DNA of 5,884 nucleotides from an uncultured Pirellulaceae bacterium. Lineage in GTDB: Bacteria > Planctomycetota > Planctomycetia > Pirellulales > Pirellulaceae. Made by a program: the position numbers and the translations under genes. Below, piece after piece: positions 1 to 5,884 of the stretch. Within the stretch, counting starts at the first letter, position 1; every line of letters begins with the position of its first letter. The stretch lies in NCBI GenBank assembly GCA_947259675.1, contig CAMYNE010000161.1:1-5884 (forward strand), written 5' to 3'. The notes beneath the pieces are model-generated. The model was not told where the DNA came from. It saw only the letters and a program-made list of their open reading frames with translations, and did no database searches.

Positions 1-823
1 GTTGTTGCGATTGTCGTTGTTTTTCAATTGCCTCAATTAACTTGTCGAGTTTGTTGATAACTTCCTGTTCTTGATCTCGGACGCGTTGGCCACTTCGATA
101 TAATGCCTGGCGTCGTCGAATGTCTTTCATGAGTCGCGAAACTTCATCGAGCGAATCTTTCTCAAGCGGCTGGATATCCGCAGCCATCAATCGCCCCAAT
201 GTAGAAAATCTGCGCGGCAATTCTTCTTCGTTTTCGAGCAGAAGTTTAATCGTCTGGACACACGCATCTTTCTGTAGCAGCTGATGTTGCAATATTGCCC
301 GATAGAAAAGTAACGTCGCCGGATCGAGGACACGAGAAATATCTAACCGATTCAATTCAGCCAACGACTCATCGAGCATTTCGTTTTGAGCAAGCCAACG
401 ACCGTATAATAAACGAACATGATCTTTGACAAAGTCACTTTCGCTCACGTCATCAAGTGTCTTCGAAAAATCAGGCCGCTCCAGCTTTTCACGCCGCAAT
501 CGTGCCTGCTCAAGGTATGATCCCATCTCTGGCCGTATGACCTCGATCGTTTGCAGCACGGCATCGAGTCGGTCGACCTGCGATTCGGATAACATACGCT
601 CTTTCAAAACACGAAAGACCTCTGTTTTGGTTTCCGCGTCGGATTCAATTTCGTCCAGCCAAACTGTGAATGCCCGGTTCATTTCTTCCAAAGATGGAAT
701 GCGCCAGCTGGCAGTTTTCTCCAACTCATCATCGGCAACTCCCGTAATGGAGGTCAAAGCGACGATCGTGAAAACGGTGATTGGGCGGAAAACCAAAAAC
801 CACATTTTGCGTTCGTATTTCAT
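1..823 (-). CDS. Exported helical/coiled-coil protein of unknown function, C-terminus cut off by the window edge
   Basis: An uninterrupted frame of 274 codons runs from ATG (823-821) to the left edge with no stop, so the C-terminus lies outside. Residues 1-30 form a signal peptide: basic start (K2, R5, K6), hydrophobic core about 16-28, likely cleavage after GVA before DDE. The mature part is mostly helical and charged. Residues 130-200 resemble a helical hairpin or TPR-like segment (LLYGRWLAQNEMLDESLAEL, then LLFYRAILQHQLL), and residues 225-274 become a basic, Gln-rich coiled coil (DKLIEAIEKQRQSQQ) at the edge. I recall planctomycetal homologues continuing into a Gln-rich, low-complexity tail; this is not checked. 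It begins 2 bp after the TAG of the upstream gene with no good Shine-Dalgarno site, suggesting translational coupling as the last visible member of the operon. A second in-frame ATG at 805 would leave a shorter signal peptide. No catalytic motif is visible. Function unknown; probably a periplasmic partner of the two upstream products. Confidence 0.85.
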   Translation of the reverse strand, partial: MKYERKMWFLVFRPITVFTIVALTSITGVADDELEKTASWRIPSLEEMNRAFTVWLDEIESDAETKTEVFRVLKERMLSESQVDRLDAVLQTIEVIRPEMGSYLEQARLRREKLERPDFSKTLDDVSESDFVKDHVRLLYGRWLAQNEMLDESLAELNRLDISRVLDPATLLFYRAILQHQLLQKDACVQTIKLLLENEEELPRRFSTLGRLMAADIQPLEKDSLDEVSRLMKDIRRRQALYRSGQRVRDQEQEVINKLDKLIEAIEKQRQSQQ

Positions 824-825
824 TA

Positions 826-2523
826 CTATTGATTTTTGCCCACTACGATGTCACGAGCGATATCGGTTAAATGCTGTTGCCGAACACTCAGTCTTTCCAA
901 TGCATGCTGCAAGTCGGGATCGTCGGTGCTACCGATCTGATCGTCCGGATTGGCCAGCAAATTCGAATATCGTTTGTGCCGCCGATAAATCCGTTCCTGC
1001 AAGCCGCGTAGCATCTTGATTTCCGCAAGAGCATCGACCAAAGGCTTGTCCCCTGGTTTGCCAGCTTGCTGCTGACCCGGGGTTTGCTGTTTCATTTTCT
1101 CCATATCCTGCTGCGCAACGACAAGAGCCTGGATCAAATATTCGAGCGTTTCGATAATGTCTTCTTCAATTTCGATCGTGATTTTTCCGGTTTTAGCGGC
1201 TGACAGCCTCTGGGCGACCTGCACCATGTCCAAGTGCAGTTGTTCAACAGTTTCCGGAAAAGCGACTGACGAGCCGTCTTCGCGTAGAAGAAGCAGTGTT
1301 CGTGACGCCTCCGTGGCGATTGAATTCTGTTCGACAGAAATTTTGCCAGCGCGAATTTCGAAATCCGTATTACGTTCTTTCTGGACTATTCCGTCAAGTT
1401 TTCGCGTACGCTCGTAGACTCGAATTTCTCGTTCGAGCATTTGTCGAAAACGACTTTCCAACATCGCCAGCATGCGTTCGACTTCTTCTTCTCGCAACTG
1501 ACGCAGGATTTCTTCGAGTTCTTTACGAGCCGCCGCCAGTTCGGCTTCGGCAGCGATCATGTTTTCAACTGATTTTTTTCGATTCGCGTCCTCGAGATTT
1601 TGTTGGGCCTTTCGCATTCGATCTTGTGCGGCTTCAACCCGCTTGCGAACCGGATTTGCCTGTTGTTGTTGAGGCTGAGGCGGTGACCCGTCTGAGTTCT
1701 GGCTGCCTTCGCCCGGGTTGCCCTGGTTTTGTGAGGGCTGTGCGGGGCCATCTTTGGGCTTTGATTTTGAGTCGCCGTTACCTTCTGAATTTTCGCCAGG
1801 TTTGGATTCGTTCGACTTCGATTTATTTGACTCTGAATCCGAGCGTTCGTCGGTTCCATCTTTTTTGTCTTTCGGAACGGCTTCGCCGTCGGAGTCACTC
1901 GGCTCGTCGTCGGAATCCGCCTGGGCATTTTCAGGGTCGGGAGACTCTTCGTTTTTCTTGATTTCGTCAGCCAGTTTGCCCGTTCGGTCGGCGGCCTTTT
2001 GTTGCGAATTGGCGAGTCGTTTTTGAGCGGCACCGCCTTCTGTTTGGCCACGAATCCCTCGCTGCATGCGGAGAAGGCGGTCAATTTCCTTGAGGTATTC
2101 CTGGTGACGTTTCAACTCGTCGCGCACGCGTTTTCCACGGTCTTCGCTTTCGAGCAATTCCAATAACGATCTTAACTCGTCGAGAACCAGGTTTTGTCTC
2201 GCTTGGGCATCTTTGAGATTCGCGTCGTTCAACAATTGGACAATGGTGCGAAGTTGCAGGGCTGTCATCTTTTCTTGCGACTGTAGAAACGCTCGTTTCA
2301 GAGTCTTCGATCGCAACGGATTGGTGTCGCGTTCGTATTCGTAAAGCGTAAACAGCTTTTCCTCGAGCAACTTGTATCGCTCGGCCAGGCGACTTTGGGC
2401 TTCGGTAATCTGCTCCGTTTCGGTTTTATCTTTTTCGTCAGCTGCGTCCTGAGCGATGACGGGTTGCCCAACAGCAATCAGCAGAAGCAATAGAAATCGA
2501 GTTGTCCAGCAAATCTGTTTCAT
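826..2523 (-). CDS. Exported coiled-coil protein with long disordered charged linker
   Basis: This is a 565-residue protein with a clear signal peptide (K2 and R9, core FLLLLLIAV at 10-18, probable cleavage near PVIAQ/DAA). Residues 30-160 form a charged coiled coil. Residues 191-291 are disordered: Ser/Asp/Glu/Lys first, then Gln/Pro/Gly/Asn, ending PPQPQQQQ. Residues 292-385 form a second coiled coil (AEAELAAARKELEEILRQLR). Residues 386-475 are a mixed, more globular segment, and 495-560 hold a final helical pair containing EIKMLRGLQERIYRRHKRYS. After the signal peptide I see no Cys or Trp. The ATG at 2523 lies 7 bp after the TAA of the large upstream gene and puts the signal peptide at the N-terminus. 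A TTG at 2550 in the same frame would add nine residues and overlap the upstream gene; it has AAGGA six bases before it, so it is not excluded. No enzyme motif is present. This is a recurrent type of planctomycetal hypothetical protein found beside DUF4175-like genes (recalled). A periplasmic scaffold or tether role is inference. Confidence 0.9.
   Translation of the reverse strand: MKQICWTTRFLLLLLIAVGQPVIAQDAADEKDKTETEQITEAQSRLAERYKLLEEKLFTLYEYERDTNPLRSKTLKRAFLQSQEKMTALQLRTIVQLLNDANLKDAQARQNLVLDELRSLLELLESEDRGKRVRDELKRHQEYLKEIDRLLRMQRGIRGQTEGGAAQKRLANSQQKAADRTGKLADEIKKNEESPDPENAQADSDDEPSDSDGEAVPKDKKDGTDERSDSESNKSKSNESKPGENSEGNGDSKSKPKDGPAQPSQNQGNPGEGSQNSDGSPPQPQQQQANPVRKRVEAAQDRMRKAQQNLEDANRKKSVENMIAAEAELAAARKELEEILRQLREEEVERMLAMLESRFRQMLEREIRVYERTRKLDGIVQKERNTDFEIRAGKISVEQNSIATEASRTLLLLREDGSSVAFPETVEQLHLDMVQVAQRLSAAKTGKITIEIEEDIIETLEYLIQALVVAQQDMEKMKQQTPGQQQAGKPGDKPLVDALAEIKMLRGLQERIYRRHKRYSNLLANPDDQIGSTDDPDLQHALERLSVRQQHLTDIARDIVVGKNQ
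1651..1953 (-). other. Low-complexity disordered linker inside the coiled-coil protein
   Basis: This segment encodes about residues 191-291 of the 565-residue protein. It is nearly devoid of hydrophobic residues: an acidic Asp/Ser/Glu part (ADSDDEPSDSDGE), then a Lys/Ser/Asn part (ESNKSKSNESK), then a Pro/Gln/Gly/Asn part ending in QPQQQQ. The biased codons keep another minus-strand frame and a plus-strand frame open across the same bases, which are shadows and not genes. It separates two coiled-coil blocks and probably acts as a flexible spacer. Such linkers usually vary in length between relatives. Confidence 0.8.
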
Positions 2524-2530
2524 GAGCGGT

Positions 2531-4930
2531 TTAGTCCAACAGTCCCTCAAACGCTTTCCTTTTTCTTTCCTTTTGTGTTCGTTCCGCGATCTCCTGCTGT
2601 TGCCTGATCATTTGGCGGACGATATCCAGCAATTCGTTTTGTGTTTCGTATTTGACCAGTATCGAAAGCACTTGATCTAGCTCGGTTAATACGACGTCGA
2701 TTCGTTCGATCGACGTCACCGCCTGTTCATCGGCAGCCGTCGAGACCGTACGATCAGCGGCGTTTTCCTGAAGTTTTTTCAAAAGCATTTCAAGCGACTG
2801 AATCTCTGTTTTCAATTGTTGCATGGACTCGTTTGCAATCAATTGCAATGGCGCTACAATCTTCTCGGAAAGCCGTTGTTTTCGGTCTTCCGAGTCAACT
2901 CGGTTGTTGATTAGCTGTTTCCGTATGTTGTCAAACTCAATTGCCACCCCCAAAATCTCCTGGATGGATTTGTCCGTTTGAATTATGGATCGCTGCGAAA
3001 ACAACATTCGCAACTCGTGGCTTCGTACCCGATCAGAGTCGGGATCATCCGATTCAGCAGCCCAGTTCTCGTCGCCGGGTTCGGTGATTGAACGAAAATC
3101 GTTACGGGTTGACTTGCTGCGAACGAGGTAGTCGCGCGCGTCAATTACTTCAGCATAAATTTGTTCCAGCCGGCGGCGTTGACCGACTTCCAGCCTTTCG
3201 AGGATTCGTAGCAACTCACCAGCCGATACGATGTCCAACACGTAACGATCGCCTAGACCAATGTTGGCACTGGCACGAAGATTAAATCGATCTTCGGCTT
3301 GAACCATCAAAACCAACTGACTCCCATCGCCAGTCGGCAAGCCGATGTTGTCCCGAGATTCCTGTCGTCTGTCTTTGAAGTCGATTGCCGTGTCAATGAT
3401 TCCCTTCTCCGTTTGAAATTCGGTAATGATCGGGCCGGAAACCGGAGTCTCAATCGAAACCCATTGTCGCTCGACATCGTAGTCATCTTCGATTTTGCCG
3501 CGGATAGGAATTCTGACCTCTGGAGTTACCGCGGTGCCGATTCCATCCAGAGATGTTTCCACGATCGGAGGTTCGTCTTCGATTGGCTGGATTGAAATCT
3601 GGTGAGGTTGCTCGGAGACGATCCCGTCTGTGTCGCACATGAAGAATTGAAAATTGGTCGGCTGATCAAGAGACTCAATTTCGAACTCGAATTTTTCTTC
3701 ACCAGGCACCACGGTTTGCATTTGATGGTTGATCAAATCATAGGCGTAAACTGTTTTCAGCTTTTTGTTTGTCTTCGCCTGGATCGTGATCTTCGTTCCT
3801 TGTGGAAGTTGAGAGTAACCGCTCCAGCGAATGGTTCGCGGAGTCCAACGCATCGAGACTGGATCTACCATGTAGTCAGGAAACTCGCACGCCAAATTCG
3901 TCTCAACGACCGTTGGCGAATCAACTACCCGAACGGAAAAAGGTCCGACCCGATGATCACCACCTCGAATTGAGAACGACAGGTCGGCAAGCACGCCTTG
4001 TAGCGGTTGACCATCCAGTGAATACAGCTGATATCCATCACGAGGCGCACCAATCCGTTTCAGCGACTGTTGACCGCGATTGCCGTCACTGGAACGATAG
4101 TTGATCACGCAGGAATTGGGCAAAGTTCGGCTTGAGTTTTCCGGTTCCTTTTTGGTCGCGGTTTCCGCACGTACCAATAAGGTTAGGCTTGAACCCTTGG
4201 CGACTTTGAATTCGCCGTGTTGAAGTTCGACGATTTGGTTTAGCTCATCGATTCCGTCAATCAGGTTTTCGCGTTTCACTTTGAAGCCGACGATTTCGAT
4301 GTGGCACTGGCGCGGCCACTTTTGGTCATCGAGGAAGTAGAGACGTTGGCTGGCGATTTGAAAATGGTTTGGTCGGATGATTGCAAGCGCCAAAACGGTC
4401 AAACATAGCACGCCCGCAATCGAGAGTTTTTGGTACAACGGCGATGTATTAATGACTTGACCGACATCGATTTTCCCCAACACGGACTCAGCGGAATTCT
4501 GCGTCCGCGTCAGCATGCCGGAGACAGAATGAGTTGAATCGTTCTTTGCGGCTTCAACGGTGGTGATCAGCGATTCCTTGAATTCAGAGAATTTTCGCTC
4601 CAATAACAAAGCGATGCTGCGATCTTTCAGGTCGACAAACAGTCGTCTGAATACCCAACGATAAAGAACCCAAAATGCGAGCAATCCGATCATCACAAGC
4701 AAAATTGCTCGAGCTAACCAAGGCAATTCGTTTCGGCCAAAGAGATAAACAGGTAGGTAATCCAGCGCATAGAATAACCAGAACGTTACGCAAAGTGAGA
4801 TTGCCGCTAAAGCAATTCCTTCAAGGACGACGTAGCGACGAATTTTCGAACGTAGTCTTCCGATCGCCGATCGAATCGGTGGCGGCAAGCTTTTCTTGTG
4901 TTGTGACGTAGTGTCTGCTATCTGCGCCAT
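2531..4930 (-). CDS. DUF4175-like inner-membrane protein with large extracytoplasmic domain and C-terminal coiled coil
   Basis: This 799-residue protein starts at ATG 4930 and ends in TAA. A basic cytoplasmic start (RLRSKIRR) leads to helix 1 (about 38-58) and helix 2 (72-92). The basic loop 93-167 has FRRLFVDLKDRSIALLLERK and is presumably cytoplasmic. Helix 3 (169-185) is followed by a long extracytoplasmic part. Residues 190-570 are beta-rich, with the phrases CEFPDYMVDP, PIEDEPPIVETSLDG and IEDDYDVERQWVSI, resembling the YP-x-Y and DDYG-type segments I associate with DUF4175-like proteins. Residues 575-799 are helical (LLRILERLEVGQRRRLEQIY) and end in a Gln/Arg/Lys-rich coiled coil (IRQQQEIAERTQKERKRK). 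Length and two-plus-one helix layout fit the alphaproteobacterial TIGR02302/DUF4175 type, but the family assignment is from memory and similarity is loose. No catalytic site is seen. It heads a three-gene operon, has a candidate promoter just upstream and only a weak GGA ribosome site. Probably a structural envelope protein; function unknown. Confidence 0.9.
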   Translation of the reverse strand: MAQIADTTSQHKKSLPPPIRSAIGRLRSKIRRYVVLEGIALAAISLCVTFWLFYALDYLPVYLFGRNELPWLARAILLVMIGLLAFWVLYRWVFRRLFVDLKDRSIALLLERKFSEFKESLITTVEAAKNDSTHSVSGMLTRTQNSAESVLGKIDVGQVINTSPLYQKLSIAGVLCLTVLALAIIRPNHFQIASQRLYFLDDQKWPRQCHIEIVGFKVKRENLIDGIDELNQIVELQHGEFKVAKGSSLTLLVRAETATKKEPENSSRTLPNSCVINYRSSDGNRGQQSLKRIGAPRDGYQLYSLDGQPLQGVLADLSFSIRGGDHRVGPFSVRVVDSPTVVETNLACEFPDYMVDPVSMRWTPRTIRWSGYSQLPQGTKITIQAKTNKKLKTVYAYDLINHQMQTVVPGEEKFEFEIESLDQPTNFQFFMCDTDGIVSEQPHQISIQPIEDEPPIVETSLDGIGTAVTPEVRIPIRGKIEDDYDVERQWVSIETPVSGPIITEFQTEKGIIDTAIDFKDRRQESRDNIGLPTGDGSQLVLMVQAEDRFNLRASANIGLGDRYVLDIVSAGELLRILERLEVGQRRRLEQIYAEVIDARDYLVRSKSTRNDFRSITEPGDENWAAESDDPDSDRVRSHELRMLFSQRSIIQTDKSIQEILGVAIEFDNIRKQLINNRVDSEDRKQRLSEKIVAPLQLIANESMQQLKTEIQSLEMLLKKLQENAADRTVSTAADEQAVTSIERIDVVLTELDQVLSILVKYETQNELLDIVRQMIRQQQEIAERTQKERKRKAFEGLLD

Positions 4931-5158
4931 TTTCCGGGTATTTGGATTTCGGCAATTGTTACAGGGCTTCTTGCATTATACCGAATATTGGGAAATGAGC
5001 GTTAACCCATTGTGTGATGCCTATGAGTCGATTCGAAAGCTGGATGGCTTCGATCTCCACTCTTGACCGTCTTTTGTCGTCTGAATTTCCCAAAATGCAA
5101 TTAAGCGGGCGACGGCATGCGGCAGGGCATAGCGCTTTGCTAATCGAAACAAGTTCGG
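4931..5158. other. Intergenic region between the small membrane protein gene and the operon
   Basis: These 228 bases hold the candidate operon promoter near the left end. Next to the small gene is a GC-richer patch (about 5105-5142) with repeated GGCA words. I see no convincing stem plus T-run that would end transcription of the small gene, so read-through into the operon is possible. On the minus strand, the frame of the small gene stays open for 45 codons beyond its TAG (5158-5024), with no start of its own. A short plus-strand frame from GTG 5014 overlaps the end of the small gene and is not credible. Confidence 0.6.
4975..5005 (-). promoter_or_regulatory. Candidate sigma70-type promoter for the three-gene operon
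   Basis: Read on the minus strand, a perfect TATAAT lies at 4980-4975, and TTAACG (four of six matches to TTGACA) lies at 5005-5000. The spacer is 19 bp, longer than the optimum of 17. Transcription would begin near 4968, leaving a leader of roughly 38 bases before the ATG at 4930. It sits in the only intergenic gap upstream of the large gene, which supports it. The -35 could be wrong even if the -10 is right. Confidence 0.5.
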
Positions 5159-5566
5159 CTAAATATCGGCCAGATTGGCTCCAAACAATCCAACCTTAAT
5201 TCCATTCTGCTTCAATATGTTTGTCGCCCTGCTATTGACAATCAACAGCACGATTAATCCGATGCAGGGTATCAAACAGAGAATTCCATACAGGATCCCG
5301 AGAGCAGTTCCGTAAACTTTGATTGCCAGCAAAAATACAAAAACGGCACCGATCAGCCCGACAAACATCACACCCAGACTAACAAACAAGCGGAACTCGA
5401 TTGGAACTGCGAACTGGGCGATCACCGAAAAGAGATAGATCGCAATGCAAATGATAATACCTTTTTGGTAGGTAGCCACGCTTCGCAAATCTTCTCGTTT
5501 GCCACTCAAGACACCAACGGCCCCTTGCGAGCTTGACTTGGGCGCTTCGTAAGGATTTTCACTCAA
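5159..5566 (-). CDS. Small three-helix membrane protein with planctomycetal NPYEAP N-terminus
   Basis: This is a 135-residue protein starting at TTG (5566) and ending in TAG. The start is supported by AAAGGAG about seven bases upstream, by an in-frame TGA nine codons upstream, and by the absence of any ATG between them. The N-terminus MSENPYEAPKSSSQ is a soluble tail of the kind found on many planctomycetal membrane proteins (recalled). Hydrophobic segments follow at about 36-53, 59-81 and 86-110, the last interrupted by LIPCIG. The C-terminal tail (RATNILKQNGIKVGLFGANL) has a conserved look, which I recall from other planctomycetal small membrane proteins and which suggests the TAG is the natural end. 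There is no signal peptide or catalytic motif. It is separated from the downstream operon by 228 bp including a likely promoter, so it is probably its own unit. Function unknown. Confidence 0.85.
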   Translation of the reverse strand: MSENPYEAPKSSSQGAVGVLSGKREDLRSVATYQKGIIICIAIYLFSVIAQFAVPIEFRLFVSLGVMFVGLIGAVFVFLLAIKVYGTALGILYGILCLIPCIGLIVLLIVNSRATNILKQNGIKVGLFGANLADI

Positions 5567-5570
5567 CAGT

Positions 5571-5579
5571 TTTCTCCTT
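5571..5579 (-). promoter_or_regulatory. Strong Shine-Dalgarno site fixing the TTG start at 5566
   Basis: On the minus strand the bases before the start read AAAGGAGAAAACTG then TTG, so AAGGAGA is within one or two bases of the ideal anti-16S match at a normal distance. It is the best ribosome binding site in the window. It decides for the TTG start, since no ATG lies between it and the in-frame TGA upstream. Confidence 0.8.
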
Positions 5580-5626
5580 TTTCTTGTCGATCAGGATCGC
5601 CATAAATCGTCATCAACACGGATCGG

Positions 5627-5774
5627 ACTAAAGCAGTTCCAAATTGATTTGCACTTGTGTCATCCTGAACCGAGGACCGAGGTGAAGGAGCTCCGTGAAC
5701 CAGCGAGAGATTCTTCAGTCGCAAGCTCCTTCAGAATGACAGAGGCCGAAAACCAATTTTTGAAATGCTCTAGT
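5627..5774. repeat. Imperfect inverted-repeat element, MITE/REP-like, ~148 bp
   Basis: The two ends are imperfect inverted copies of about 45 bases. The left arm opens ACTAAAGCAGTTCC and the reverse complement of the right arm opens ACTAGAGCATTTCA. Both then have AAATTG-R-TTT and reach TGTCAT-Y-CTGAA (5658-5669 and 5741-5730), followed by GAAGGAGCT (5684-5692 and its complement 5724-5732). The left arm carries 14 extra bases at 5670-5683 containing a tandem CCGAGG. There is no reading frame inside, and I see no obvious target-site duplication. The CATCCTGAA...GAAGGA...ATTCTTC...CAGAATGACA wording resembles a dispersed intergenic repeat I recall from many bacterial genomes; copy number here cannot be seen. 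Confidence 0.65.
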
Positions 5775-5884
5775 GTGCGATGTCAGTGAATGATCATCAT
5801 AGCAACTCGTTTAAGCTTAGTCGCGTGGGGATGGAAATCGGTTTCTCATTGAAAATTAATTGGCTTTATTCAAAGTAAGAATCC

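Larger units (their letters stand above)
5567..5884. other. Non-coding region at the right edge containing a MITE-like repeat
   Basis: These 318 bases contain no credible gene on either strand; frames are short and lack ribosome sites. The stretch holds the ribosome site of the small gene, about 60 bp of likely leader or promoter DNA (no clear -35/-10 pair seen), the inverted-repeat element at 5627-5774, and about 110 AT-rich bases (5775-5884) in which I see nothing beyond a small palindrome, ATGATCAT. Confidence 0.6.

Noticed and set aside
426..1019. Long plus-strand open frame opposite the junction of the two exported protein genes
   Set aside because: It is antisense to two well-supported genes with signal peptides, is Ser/Arg-rich without domain character, and spans the gene junction. 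It is a shadow frame.
1557..2084. Minus-strand 175-codon frame and plus-strand frames (1296-1961, 1718-2026) across the linker
   Set aside because: They arise from the low-complexity codons of the real gene. Their translations are Lys/Arg/Thr- or Ser/Phe-biased with no plausible fold or ribosome site.
3602..3973. Plus-strand open frames opposite the large membrane protein gene (also 3299-3595 and 3802-4104)
   Set aside because: They are antisense to a continuous 799-codon gene, lack ribosome sites and have no recognisable protein features.
5080..5158. Possible terminator after the small membrane protein gene
   Set aside because: The AGCGCT palindrome and GGCA repeats do not form a stable long stem followed by a T-run on the minus strand, so no terminator is called.
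5014..5199. Short plus-strand frame of 61 codons starting at GTG
   Set aside because: It has no ribosome site, overlaps the end of the small membrane protein gene in the opposite direction, and its translation shows no domain or membrane features.
5790..5855. Plus-strand mini-frame beginning ATGATCATC
   Set aside because: It encodes only about 20 residues, has no Shine-Dalgarno site and shows no sign of being a real small protein.
5849..5884. TTGAAA that might be a -35 for a rightward promoter
   Set aside because: No acceptable -10 hexamer appears 16-18 bases downstream, and the window ends before any gene can be seen.
1..5884. CRISPR array, tRNA, rRNA, toxin-antitoxin or defence system
   Set aside because: There are no regularly spaced direct repeats, no cloverleaf with a T-loop, no rRNA-like stretch, and no nuclease, ATPase or toxin motif in any supported gene.

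Overview
The window looks like chromosomal DNA from a planctomycete, probably a Pirellulaceae-type (Rhodopirellula-like) organism. The evidence is indirect. Base composition is intermediate, a little under half G+C by eye. One small protein begins with the Asn-Pro-Tyr-Glu-Ala-Pro motif common in planctomycetal membrane proteins. The largest gene resembles the planctomycetal version of the DUF4175-like envelope proteins. Shine-Dalgarno sites are mostly weak or absent. I see no rRNA, tRNA, CRISPR, phage or transposase gene.

All supported genes lie on the minus strand, so transcription runs right to left. From the right edge: 5567-5884 is non-coding and contains a ~148-bp imperfect inverted repeat resembling a MITE or REP-type element (5627-5774). 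Next is a small three-helix membrane protein (5159-5566) that starts with TTG behind a strong Shine-Dalgarno site. A ~230-bp intergenic stretch (4931-5158) follows and holds a plausible leftward promoter.

The rest (1-4930) is a tightly packed three-gene unit: a 799-residue, three-helix, DUF4175-like protein (2531-4930); a 565-residue exported coiled-coil protein with a long charged disordered linker (826-2523); and an exported helical protein cut by the left window edge (1-823). The gaps are 7 bp and 2 bp, so co-transcription and probable translational coupling are well supported.

The three proteins are all membrane-bound or carry export signals, are rich in predicted coiled coil and have no recognisable catalytic motif. 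The simplest reading is a structural or scaffolding complex in the planctomycetal cell envelope: the large protein spans the inner membrane with a beta-rich domain and a coiled-coil tail on the outside, and the two secreted proteins associate with it. In planctomycetes I recall such genes lying near MoxR-ATPase/DUF58/VWA (BatA-like) gene sets, but none of those genes is in this window. The function is unknown; I found no sign of a defence, toxin or metabolic system.
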